A DNA stretch of 64,000 nucleotides from Alicyclobacillus_A sp963788285. Lineage in GTDB: Bacteria > Bacillota > Bacilli > Alicyclobacillales > Alicyclobacillaceae. Position 1 is the first letter of the stretch; every line of letters begins with the position of its first letter. The stretch lies in the NCBI GenBank assembly GCA_963788285.1, contig CAWBGB010000006.1:1-64000 (forward strand), in the 5' to 3' direction. The notes beneath the pieces were generated by a model. That model saw only the letters and a list, made by a program, of their open reading frames with translations. It had not been told where the DNA came from and ran no database searches. Positions 30,084-39,400 of the stretch are shown here, piece after piece. The position numbers and the translations under genes were made by a program.

Positions 30084-31151
30084 ATGAATCGATTGTGTGG
30101 GTCGATGCTACCGGTCGTGGCGTTGCTTCGTTCGATGGTACCGAAAATTGGGGGGCGGACGTTGAAAACTTGCGTGGCCATCACTTTATCGGTGATGACT
30201 GCAAGGTACTTGCACCTCGCTGCTCCGCAATTTGCAGGAATTGTCTCAATACTCGCTGTTCAACCCTCCGTCTACCGTTCTCTGCGTCAGGGCTTTCAAC
30301 AACTTCTCAGTGCTTTATTGGGGGCTGTTGCCGCCGTTTTGGCGCTCTACACCTTTGGTTCTTCCGCATTGACGTTTTGTATCGTGCCATTACTTCTCAT
30401 GGGGCTACATGTGAGGTGGCACTGGACAAATTCACTGCTCGTCGCCGTTGTGATTGCTGTCAATACCATCGGGGCACAGGGCATGTCATACCTGCACGGC
30501 GGGCTTAACCAATTGGCGCTTGTCGGGATTGGTATCAGCTACGGCAATGCCATCAATCTCCTGTTCAAACCGACACATCGGGCCCGCTCTGGGAACTTGC
30601 TGAATTCTTGTGGAAAATCTGTCTTCCAGTTGATGCGCACCGTTCACAGGGATCTGGAACGAGGAACGGCGACGCCTTATCCAGTGTTTCGAAGGACCAT
30701 AGACCGCGTCCGGATATCCCTTGAGGAGGGCAAGCGAATCGCAGGGTACGTGCGTGAAGACCAGAGATACGGGCGTTTTAGCGAGGAAAATACGCTAGAT
30801 GCCTTCCATACGCTTGAGTCCATGGTGGAGCGTGTGCGGGACATGAACAAGACGCTTCAAAGATTACCCAGCCTGCAGAGACGTTCTGACCTTGTCCGGC
30901 TGGTCGCGTTGCTCCTGCGGATTCAGCGCCGCATCATTTGGGGAAAATCGTGTCATTTCCACTGGGTTGACGTCGCATACGCACATGTTGAAAGGCGTTT
31001 TTATCAAGGACTGTTGCCCACTACACATGAGGGCTTTGTTCAGCAAGCAACCGAATATCACCTGTTTATGTTTTTAACAGAGTACTACGGGAAGTTGAAG
31101 GATTTGCACGTAAAAAGCGGTCATGAGCTCGACGCGGCTCAAATTGGTTGA
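30084..31151 (+). CDS. FUSC/aromatic acid exporter family membrane protein
   Basis: A 355-residue protein. Residues about 25-170 form the membrane domain of the Gram-positive ArAE/FUSC type: GGRTLKTCVAITLSV, then AAPQFAGIVSILAVQPSVYR and FQQLLSALLGAVAAVLAL, with further helices to AINLLFKP. The remaining 180 residues are cytoplasmic and helical, as in the Bacillus YqjA group. The family is thought to export aromatic acids or other organic anions; substrate unknown. ATG 30084 lies eight bases after GGAGGGG, with a GTG three bases earlier as an alternative. A 56-residue gene precedes it. Confidence 0.8.
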   Translation: MNRLCGSMLPVVALLRSMVPKIGGRTLKTCVAITLSVMTARYLHLAAPQFAGIVSILAVQPSVYRSLRQGFQQLLSALLGAVAAVLALYTFGSSALTFCIVPLLLMGLHVRWHWTNSLLVAVVIAVNTIGAQGMSYLHGGLNQLALVGIGISYGNAINLLFKPTHRARSGNLLNSCGKSVFQLMRTVHRDLERGTATPYPVFRRTIDRVRISLEEGKRIAGYVREDQRYGRFSEENTLDAFHTLESMVERVRDMNKTLQRLPSLQRRSDLVRLVALLLRIQRRIIWGKSCHFHWVDVAYAHVERRFYQGLLPTTHEGFVQQATEYHLFMFLTEYYGKLKDLHVKSGHELDAAQIG

Positions 31152-31251
31152 AAGGCACCAGGGAACGAAGAAGTTTCGTTTTCGAGCCTAACGCGTTCAT
31201 ACCTGGAGAGGAGCAATCAGACTGTATCGCGACGGTTGGGATATATGCTTG

Positions 31252-31284
31252 AACGGGCTCTGATGGCAGAGGCCCGTTTTTTAT
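31252..31284 (+). terminator. Intrinsic terminator after the FUSC-family gene
   Basis: AACGGGCTCTG pairs with CAGAGGCCCGTT (one bulge) around ATGG and is followed by TTTT. It lies 100 bases after the stop codon. Confidence 0.75.
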
Positions 31285-32203
31285 TGACTCAGCAATTTGC
31301 GAAAGTCCACTAGAGTGGTTCAGCACGACGAAATGTAGCGTTTCTCTAAAACTGGAAACCCTAAATCATTTTGTTGAAACATACCACCATCCGGCTGCTC
31401 AAACCATCAACAAATTATTGATTGTGTGGCAAGGAAAATCAAAGTGATAGACGTTCAAGGGGGGTATCCCTCCTGGCATGATTGACACGTACGTCCACCT
31501 GAAGATGGAAGTGTCGAACTTGTCAAAACCTAAACATACCGAACAAGAAGTCGTGAGGGATTGAGAAAGAAGCATTTGATGCTGCGATATCGAAAATGGC
31601 GAAAGATGCGATTAAAGGCATCCAATCTGAGAGAGATGGGCATCACATGTCCCACTCGTACCGCGCTTGCTGGTTCCCCCCTATCGGTAGAAGTGCTACG
31701 TCATGTTTTTCTAGACAACTGACCCCTACAACATCATGGTTGGGCACGAATCCCATTAGCTATGTGTATTGCACCGTTACATCAAGGTGCTTGCTGTCTG
31801 TCTCATTCCACCCACAATTTTACTGGATTCAGTAAGAAAAGGTGGCACAAAGTGATAGGAGCAAATGTAGGACTGAAATTAGGTTCGAACGAGTTGTTGA
31901 CATCCGCAATACGCAAGTCACTCACCTATGCCATCATGGAACTTGGCCTGCCAGAGTTCTCGCAGGAACAGTTCGACCGTGAAATCAGGCCACTTCTTCG
32001 GAACCCACTAAGTACGATTGAGGACAGTGAGGCAACGCGTATAAAGTTTTGGAAATCCATCTTCGCGGTGAGATCTTCGCCACAGAGGTCCGATGACGAT
32101 ACGATTGGTGTTTTTTTACGTTCGTAGTGCTTTCAGGGATACAGTGTTGGATTTGCGACTGACATGTCACAACCTGGAATGGCACATCGAAGAAGTGATC
32201 TCG
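31285..32203 (+). other. Low-quality region with broken short frames
   Basis: Over 900 bases hold no gene I can name. Short frames run into stops or change phase: a 28-codon frame from 31480, a frame around 31560-31690, and a longer one whose best piece starts at GTG 31851 (KLGSNELLTSAIRKSLTYAI, ending 32127, 92 codons, weak ribosome site). CCACTAGAGTGG (31307-31318) is a palindrome. The pattern suggests decayed coding sequence; I could not assign an ancestor. Confidence 0.35.
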
Positions 32204-32685
32204 ATGCACTCTCGGCCGATTGTACGTTCACCGTGGTTTTCTCGCGCAACGTTTGTCGGAGCGGTTATCGTGGCAGGCATTGTTGGTTATGCTCTCCACC
32301 AGCCGACTGTTGTGACGCAGCAAGTCGCAGTACCTAGCGCGGCCACTTCGGTAGCACAAGCGTCCCGGGCAGTAGATCAGTCCACTCAACCGAAAACGAG
32401 CAAACCATCGCCACAAACGTTCACTTTCACGCTGGGTGAAGGGATGTCTCTCTACGATCTCTGCAAGTTTCTACACACGCATCACTTGGTGGACAATGCC
32501 ATGGGGTTTGCGATGACCCTGAAGAAGACAGGTGTTGACAGAGATGTACACCCAGGGACATTACGTTCAAAAGCGGAATGACGGAAAGTCAAATTCTGCA
32601 GGTTCTGAAACAGGGACCTAAAAATGAAACCCGGGACAAACCACGGAAATCGCCGCTGTACGCTGGACGCACCGTATCCGGATAG
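32204..32685 (+). pseudogene. MltG/YceG-like cell-wall protein with a single-base frameshift
   Basis: The frame starts with MHSRPIVRSPWFSRATF, has one membrane helix (VGAVIVAGIVGYALHQP), a Ser/Thr/Pro/Gln linker and a YceG/MltG-like LysM-type segment (GEGMSLYDLCKFLHTHHLVD, then KKTGVDRDVHPGT). At about 32562 one base appears to be missing. In frame the sequence runs to a stop at 32581; one frame over it continues TFKSGMTESQILQVLKQG, the usual next part of the family, and ends at 32685. The complete ancestor would have about 160 residues. It could be a true mutation or an assembly error in the ACATTACG stretch. Confidence 0.65.
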
Positions 32686-32737
32686 GGCGGACGGTGCATC
32701 CAGTGATTTGCTTCCACCCCTCCATAAAGCCCCGTGC

Positions 32738-33250
32738 TTACCCACGGAAACGTGAATGGACAAATATTCTAGTTGTGGAGTATTCAGTTGCAAACCGCTG
32801 ATGTGTGGAAAGCGGTTTCCGCATGGCGATATGTTCGATGCCCGCTTCGAAAAACACGTCCCCTGTCGCCGTGTACCCCAGTCGTTCATAGAAGCCTTGG
32901 GCGTGCGTCTGGGCGTTAAGTCTGATTTCTCGAAAGCCTTCGCGAGTGGCTTCTGCCTCAATAAATTCCATGATGGATCGCCCCAATCCCGTGCCTCGCT
33001 GTCCACCAACCACAGCAACGCGTTCCACTTTTGCAACTCCAGAATCATGATAGGGGCGAAAGCGGGCTGTTCCCACTGGAGATCCGTTTTCATCCCGGGC
33101 CAGAATGTGTATCGTTTGCGGAGCGTAATCGAACTCGTCCAGTTCCATGTCTTCAGGAACGTGTTGTTCCTCGACGAACACCTGGCGACGAACTTCAAAC
33201 GCATCGTGCAGTGAAGATGGGTCTTCTACACGAATGATGAAAATTGTCAC
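32738..33250 (-). CDS. GNAT family N-acetyltransferase (YitI/ElaA-like)
   Basis: A 170-residue acetyltransferase. The N-terminal RRQVFVEEQHVPEDMELDEFD block resembles the ElaA/YitI subgroup. The acetyl-CoA loop is VERVAVVGGQRGTGLGRSIM, followed by RLNAQTHAQGFYERLGY. The start is set at GTG 33250 because GGGAGG lies six bases upstream; the ATG at 33256 abuts that site. It is a single gene convergent with the preceding pseudogene. The substrate is unknown. Confidence 0.88.
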   Translation of the reverse strand: MTIFIIRVEDPSSLHDAFEVRRQVFVEEQHVPEDMELDEFDYAPQTIHILARDENGSPVGTARFRPYHDSGVAKVERVAVVGGQRGTGLGRSIMEFIEAEATREGFREIRLNAQTHAQGFYERLGYTATGDVFFEAGIEHIAMRKPLSTHQRFATEYSTTRIFVHSRFRG

Positions 33251-33473
33251 AAACATCCTCCCAGCAAAGACGAATTGAACGCACTGGACTTGGTCTGCTC
33301 ACTTGATTGTATAGTGCCTGTGAAACGAGGGTCAAATCGCGTATCTTTCATCAGATCCAAGTGATTACTTATAAAACCCCCGTATTCAGGGGATATTTTC
33401 ATTTGTTACTGATTTATGGGTCGCCATTTCTTTGTTTTTCCGTAGATAGGCGAACCACGCTCGGGAGGCCCCT

Positions 33474-36400
33474 ATGATTCTCAACAACGAACAACTGCAA
33501 GCCCGGGCACGCGAGTTTGCTCTGACCCACGAGTTGTCGGAGAGCCAGCGTACGACGGCTCGCTTCTGGCCGGCTTTCCAATCCGACGTTGCCAGTCTCC
33601 ACGCGTTCGCACAGCGGCTCACGCATAGCCGGTCGGAGTGCGCACAGCCTGCGGAGGATTGGCTGCTGGACCATATTGCGTTTCTGGAGACGCAAGCGCA
33701 AGTGGTCCAGCGGGAATTGCCACGCGCGACGCTTCATCAGTTGCCGAGGTTGAGAGACACCAGAACACCGCGTATTTACGCAATTTGCGATGACTATTTG
33801 GAGTGTGTAGATGGACGCTATGACGTCCATTCGTTTGAATCGTACCTGCATTCGTACCAGGAAGTCTCAGTGCTCAAGATTATAGAGGGCTGGGCGCTGC
33901 CCAGCGCTATGCGCGTGGTGATGATTCGTCGACTTGCAAAGGCCATGCGCGAGGTGCGTCGGCGCCACGAGGTGTGCAACTATGTGGCGTCTTTGCTAGA
34001 ACGCTTTGGCGCGAAAAACATACCGGACGAAAACATTCGCGCCCTGCTGGAACGCGAAACGCGTGGGCGGTCGCTGAGCACCACAGAGATCGTGCACCTC
34101 GTACACCACTTAAGCGAGTGGGAACCTGATATCCGCACGGTTCGGGAGTGGCTCGCCGCTCACGTCGAAAACAGCGAGTCGAGTCTTGAGCAAATGGTCT
34201 CCTTTGAACACCAGCTACAGGCTGAATTGCAGGTCACTTGCGGGAACTTAGTGCAAAGTCTGCATATTTTGGAGCGTCATCCGTGGCGCTTGACCTTCAC
34301 GAAAATCTGTCACGTCGAACAAATTCTCCTCTGCGACGCCAGCGGTGACTATGAACGCATGGACCTTGCCAGTCGGGACTTGCTTCGACGGCGCGTCGCG
34401 GACATCGCGAGCCAGCTCCGCGTTCCAGAGACACTCGTCGCAGAGACGGCCGTTCGATTGGCGAAGTGTGGTCTGGCGGATGCAACCCCATCCAGTGTAC
34501 CTCCGCGGAACGTTTGCATTGCCTATTATTTGCTCCATCCGCACGGAATCACGTCCATGCGCAGCGCGTTGTGCAAGGTCACGCGACCTCGTCGCCTGCC
34601 ACATATTGCCCTTCGTCGCCGCCCGCTTGCTGTGTACTTATCGAGTGTGGCGCTGTTGTTTACGGCCCTCATGTTGGTGGCCGGAGGGTGGACATCGTTC
34701 GGAGCCATCCGCCGCCCGTTATCCTGGCTGGCGGTCTTTGTTGCACTCGCGTTGCCGGTCAGTGAATGGGTCGTCGCCATTGTGCACGAGGTCATCAGCA
34801 GGTGTTGCCGTCCTTCACCGCTCTTGCGATACGACTTTTCCAAGGCGTTGCCCGAAGATGCCCGTACGATGGTGGTCATCCCCGTCATTTGGTCGGACAT
34901 CCAAGACGTGGACGACGTCATCGATAGACTGTTGGTCCACTACCTTGCCAACCGACAGGAGCACATCCATTTCGCCGTTCTCGCCGACTTTGCGGACGCT
35001 CACACCGAGACGCTTGCAGAGGACGAGTCGATGGTCCAGCATGCTGCTCATAAGATTGAGGTGCTGCGGGCGAAATACGGGGCAGACCGGTTCTTCCTCT
35101 TTCACAGGTCCCGGCGCTATAACCCGGTTGACCGAGTCTACATGGGTTGGGAGCGCAAACGCGGCAAATTGGTGGAATTCGTCGAACTGTTGGCGGGGAG
35201 TACCGACACCAGTTTTACCGCGGTGATTGGACAAACGGACATTCTAAGAAACATCCGATACGTATTTACTGTGGATCACGATACGCAGCTTCCGATGGGA
35301 GTGGTGGGTCGCATGGCCGGCACCCTCCATTTGCCTTACAATAGGCCGCGGCTGAGCGAGGATGAAAATAGTGTAGTTGAAGGGTACGGGGTGTTGCAGC
35401 CAGCCATCGGGGTCAGCTTTGAATCTACGCAAAAGTCGCGGTTTGCCGCGCTGTGGGCGGGGGAACCCGGCATTGACCCGTACGCGTTTGCGGCCTCCAA
35501 TCCGTACCAGGACTTTTTTGGCCAAGCCGTATTTGTCGGCAAGGGTATCTTCGACGTTGACGTGTTTCGAAAGACACTCGTCAGTCGCATTCCGGACAAC
35601 CAGGTACTCAGCCATGATGTGCTCGAAGGCGGCTTTCTTCGTGCTGGACTAACGTCCGACATCGAATTGATTGAGCAACACCCGAACACGTTCTACGCGT
35701 ACCAGCGCCGAGCCCATCGGTGGATTCGCGGGGACTGGCAACTGCTTCCCTGGTTGGGACGAACCTGCCGAGACCGTGCGGGCATAAAGCGCCACAATGA
35801 TCTTTGCGGTCTCACGCGTTGGCACATCCTGGACAATCTGCGTCGGAGCCTCGTTGCACCTGCTCTTATGCTGGTGGCGCTGTTCGGAGCCACCGTACTG
35901 CCGGGCCGAGCATTCGCATGGGAAACCATTGTGCTCTTGACGTTGTTTCTTCCGTTTCTGCTGTCTCTTGGACAGTCGTTGGTCGGACGCAGCAGCATGC
36001 GTTCCCTGGGAGCCGGCTTCTTGCAAAGCGTTATCCAGTGGATGACATTACCTTTCGTTGCAGTGGTTGCAGTGGATGCCGTTGTCCGAAGTGTATTCCG
36101 CATGTGGGTGAGTCGGCGGAAACTACTGGAGTGGGAGACGTCTGCGCAATTGGACAGGCGTCCGGTGAGCGGCCCGGTGTTTGTGCACGAGCCCATTGGG
36201 TATATGGTGGTGGTCCTGTTTGTTGCGCTCATGTGGGCAGCCGGGGGAACGACAGGCAGAGTCAGCGCAGTGGTCGCGCTCGTCATGTGGTTGCTGGCTC
36301 GCCCCGTCGTTCAACAGTTGAACCGTCCGAGAAAAGAACCGACGCGCCAGTGGCTGGAAGATGTACAGCTTGAGCTGAAGGCGCTGGCTCGACAAATCTG

Positions 36401-39400
36401 GTCGTTTTACGAGCGGTACGTGACTGCAGCCGATTCCTGGTTACCCCCAGACAATGTGCAGTATCATCCTAAGGAAGTCGTCGCACATCGCACGTCTCCG
36501 ACCAACACTGGGTTGTATCTCGCTTGTGTGGTGGCCGCACGTGATCTCGGGTTTATCGATACCTTGAACATGGTCGAGCGCCTCGAGGCCTCTATTAGAA
36601 CCCTCGCCAGTCTTGAGAAGTGGAATGGGCACTTGTACAACTGGTACGATACACAATCTGCAAAACCACTGGCGCCGCGCTATGTGTCCACCGTTGACTC
36701 CGGTAATCTGGTTTCATACCTCATGGTGGTTCGCCAAGGGTTGCATGCGTGGAGTCTGCGGGACAGAGCGCTGCAATCTCGCATGGAACGACTCATGGAG
36801 GACATAGATCAGTTGGTGGAACAAACCGACTTCGCGGCGCTATACAACGCCGACGAGCGACTTTTGTGCCTCGGGTACCATGTTGACGCAAACCGAAGGG
36901 AAACCATTCTCTACGACTTACTGGCTTCGGAAGCGCGACAAGCGAGCTTTGTGGCGATTGCTTTAGGACAAATTCCAGTGTCGCATTGGTTCACCTTGGG
37001 CCGCACCATGACCATCGCGGGCGGTCACAAAACCTTGTTGTCCTGGTCTGGAACGATGTTTGAATACCTGATGCCCGCCCTCCTCATGCGGACATATCGA
37101 AATACCGTCTGGGACTCCACGTATCGCGGGGTCGTGCAGCGACAGCAGGAGTACGCGGATGTTTATCGCGTGCCGTTCGGTATCTCCGAAAGCGGTTACT
37201 ACGCGTTTGACTACGACCACAACTACCAATACCGGGCGTTTGGCGTCCCTGGGCTTGGGTTGGACAGGGGCCTGGAACGGAACCTGGTCGTCGCGCCGTA
37301 CGCCACCATCTTGGCGTTACCGGTGGCTGGCGAAACCGGTGTGGAGGCCCTTCGCAAGTTCGAAGAACTGGGTGCAAAAGGCCCGTACGGTTTTTACGAA
37401 GCCGTGGACTTTACCACATCAAGGTTGCCGAAAGGGCACCGACATGAAGTCATTGAGAGTTTCATGGCTCACCATCAAGGAATGAGCCTGCTGGCCGTCG
37501 CCAATCTCTTGGTGGACGACGTCATGGTGGAGCGATTCCACGCCGATCCGCGCGTCCGCGCCACCGACTTACTCCTACAGGAGCGGATTCCCGCAAAAGC
37601 GGCGCTTATCGAAGAGCCAGTCGGACACAACGCCACGTTACCGGTGCTGGGCGGGCAGACCGACGATTCGGAGCGCAGGTACACGGAACCGACTGCACTG
37701 CCGGAAGTCAACGTATTATCCAATGGCCGCATGACGAGCGTCACCACCAATGATGGCAATGGTATGCTCATGTGGAACGGCTTGTCGGTCACGCGGTGGC
37801 GCGAAGACCCAGTCATTGACACGTCCGGTGTGGCGGTTTACGTCCACGACGTCACCTCGGAGGAGACGTGGAGTCCAACGCGGTTCCCTTGTCGCGCTCT
37901 GGAGGACACGAGCGCCGTGTTCCGACTGGACAAGACGGCGTACGAGGGGCAGTACAAGGGGATTAAGTCTAGGTTGGAGCTGAGCGTCTCCTCGGAGGTC
38001 GACGCGGAGGTACGGCGCCTCCGGCTCGTCAACCACAGCACAGAAGCGCGCACCTTGGAAGTGACGTCGTTCCTCGAGCTGTCATTGGCCAGCCCATCTG
38101 CGGACAGCGCGCATCCGGTATTCAGCAAACTGTTCGTGCAAACCAGCCACGATCCAAGAGCGCAGTGCCTGCTGGCCAAGCGCAGGCCGTGGGAAGAGGA
38201 CGAGAAGGAGATCTGGGCTATTCACACTGTGTACGTGGATGGGGCTGAGGCGGGAGAGTACGAGTTTGAAACCGACAGGGCATCGTTTGTCGGTCGCGGC
38301 TATTCGTTGCAGGCACCAAAGGCAGTGCAGGCCCATTTGCGTGGCTCCGTCGGGTCCGTTGCGGATCCAGCGTTTGTTATGCGGCGGTGCATCCACCTTG
38401 CCCCCAGAGAGTCGGCCACGGTGTACATCGTGACCGGAGTCGCTGCCAATCGCCAGCAGGCGCTCGACATCGTGCAGCAATTGCGGGAGCCGGCACAGGT
38501 GGATCGGGCGTTTCATCTGGCCTGGGTGCGGGCACAAATTGATCTGCGGCATCTCCACCTGTCTCCGACTCAGGCTGTGGTTGCGCAACATCTGGCGGGT
38601 CGGCTGTTGTACACACCGCCGTTGTCGCGGGCTCGTAGGGAGGCCATCACCCGCAATACCCTCGGGCAGTCTCGGCTGTGGTCGCGTGGCATCAGCGGTG
38701 ACGCACCGATTCTGACGGTGGCTATCCACAACTTGGCTGACTTGCCATTTGTCACGCGCTTGGCTCGTCAGCACCAGTACCTGTGCGCATTGGGGCTGGC
38801 GGTGGACTTGGTGGTGTTGGACGAGACGGTTGGCGGGTACCAGGATGAACTCATGCACCGCTTGCGAGAGAACCTTGCTGCGCGCGGCGTGGGTGAACTG
38901 AAGCGTGTCGTCAACATCAAGGGGGCGCAGTTGTCCAAGGAGGAGAGAACGCTCCTGGAGTCGGTATCTCGGGTATGGTTACGGGCCGGTGGCCCCAGTG
39001 TGCGTACGCAGTTGCAAATCGACCGGAGCAACTTGCCCACATTGCCTCGGACAGGGCTTTCGTCCGTGCGACCGGCCATGCAGCCAAGAGTACCCCACGC
39101 CACATCGGAAGGCGAATTTTTCAACGGCTGGGGCAGCTTTGTGGACGACGGGCGCGCCTATCGAATACACGTGCAGGCGGGAGCCTACTTGCCAAGGCCT
39201 TGGACCAATGTCCTCGCCAATCCGCGGTTTGGCTGCCTCGTGACGGAACTAGGCACCGGTTACAGTTGGTCGCGCAACTCGCGCGAGTGTAAATTGACAC
39301 CTTGGACCAATGATCCGGTGCTCGATCCGCCCGGGGAGTGCCTCTACTTGCGCGACCTGGGTACGAATGAGATCTGGTCTGCGGCGCCAAAGCCTGCGGG

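Noticed and set aside
31160..31250. Riboswitch between the FUSC-family stop codon and its terminator
   Set aside because: It lies downstream of the gene with no following ORF, and I could not match it to any known riboswitch fold.
31285..31850. Possible insertion-sequence remnant with GGTTCAGCAC ends
   Set aside because: No transposase motif and no matching pair of terminal repeats around this region were found; only one copy of the core is here.
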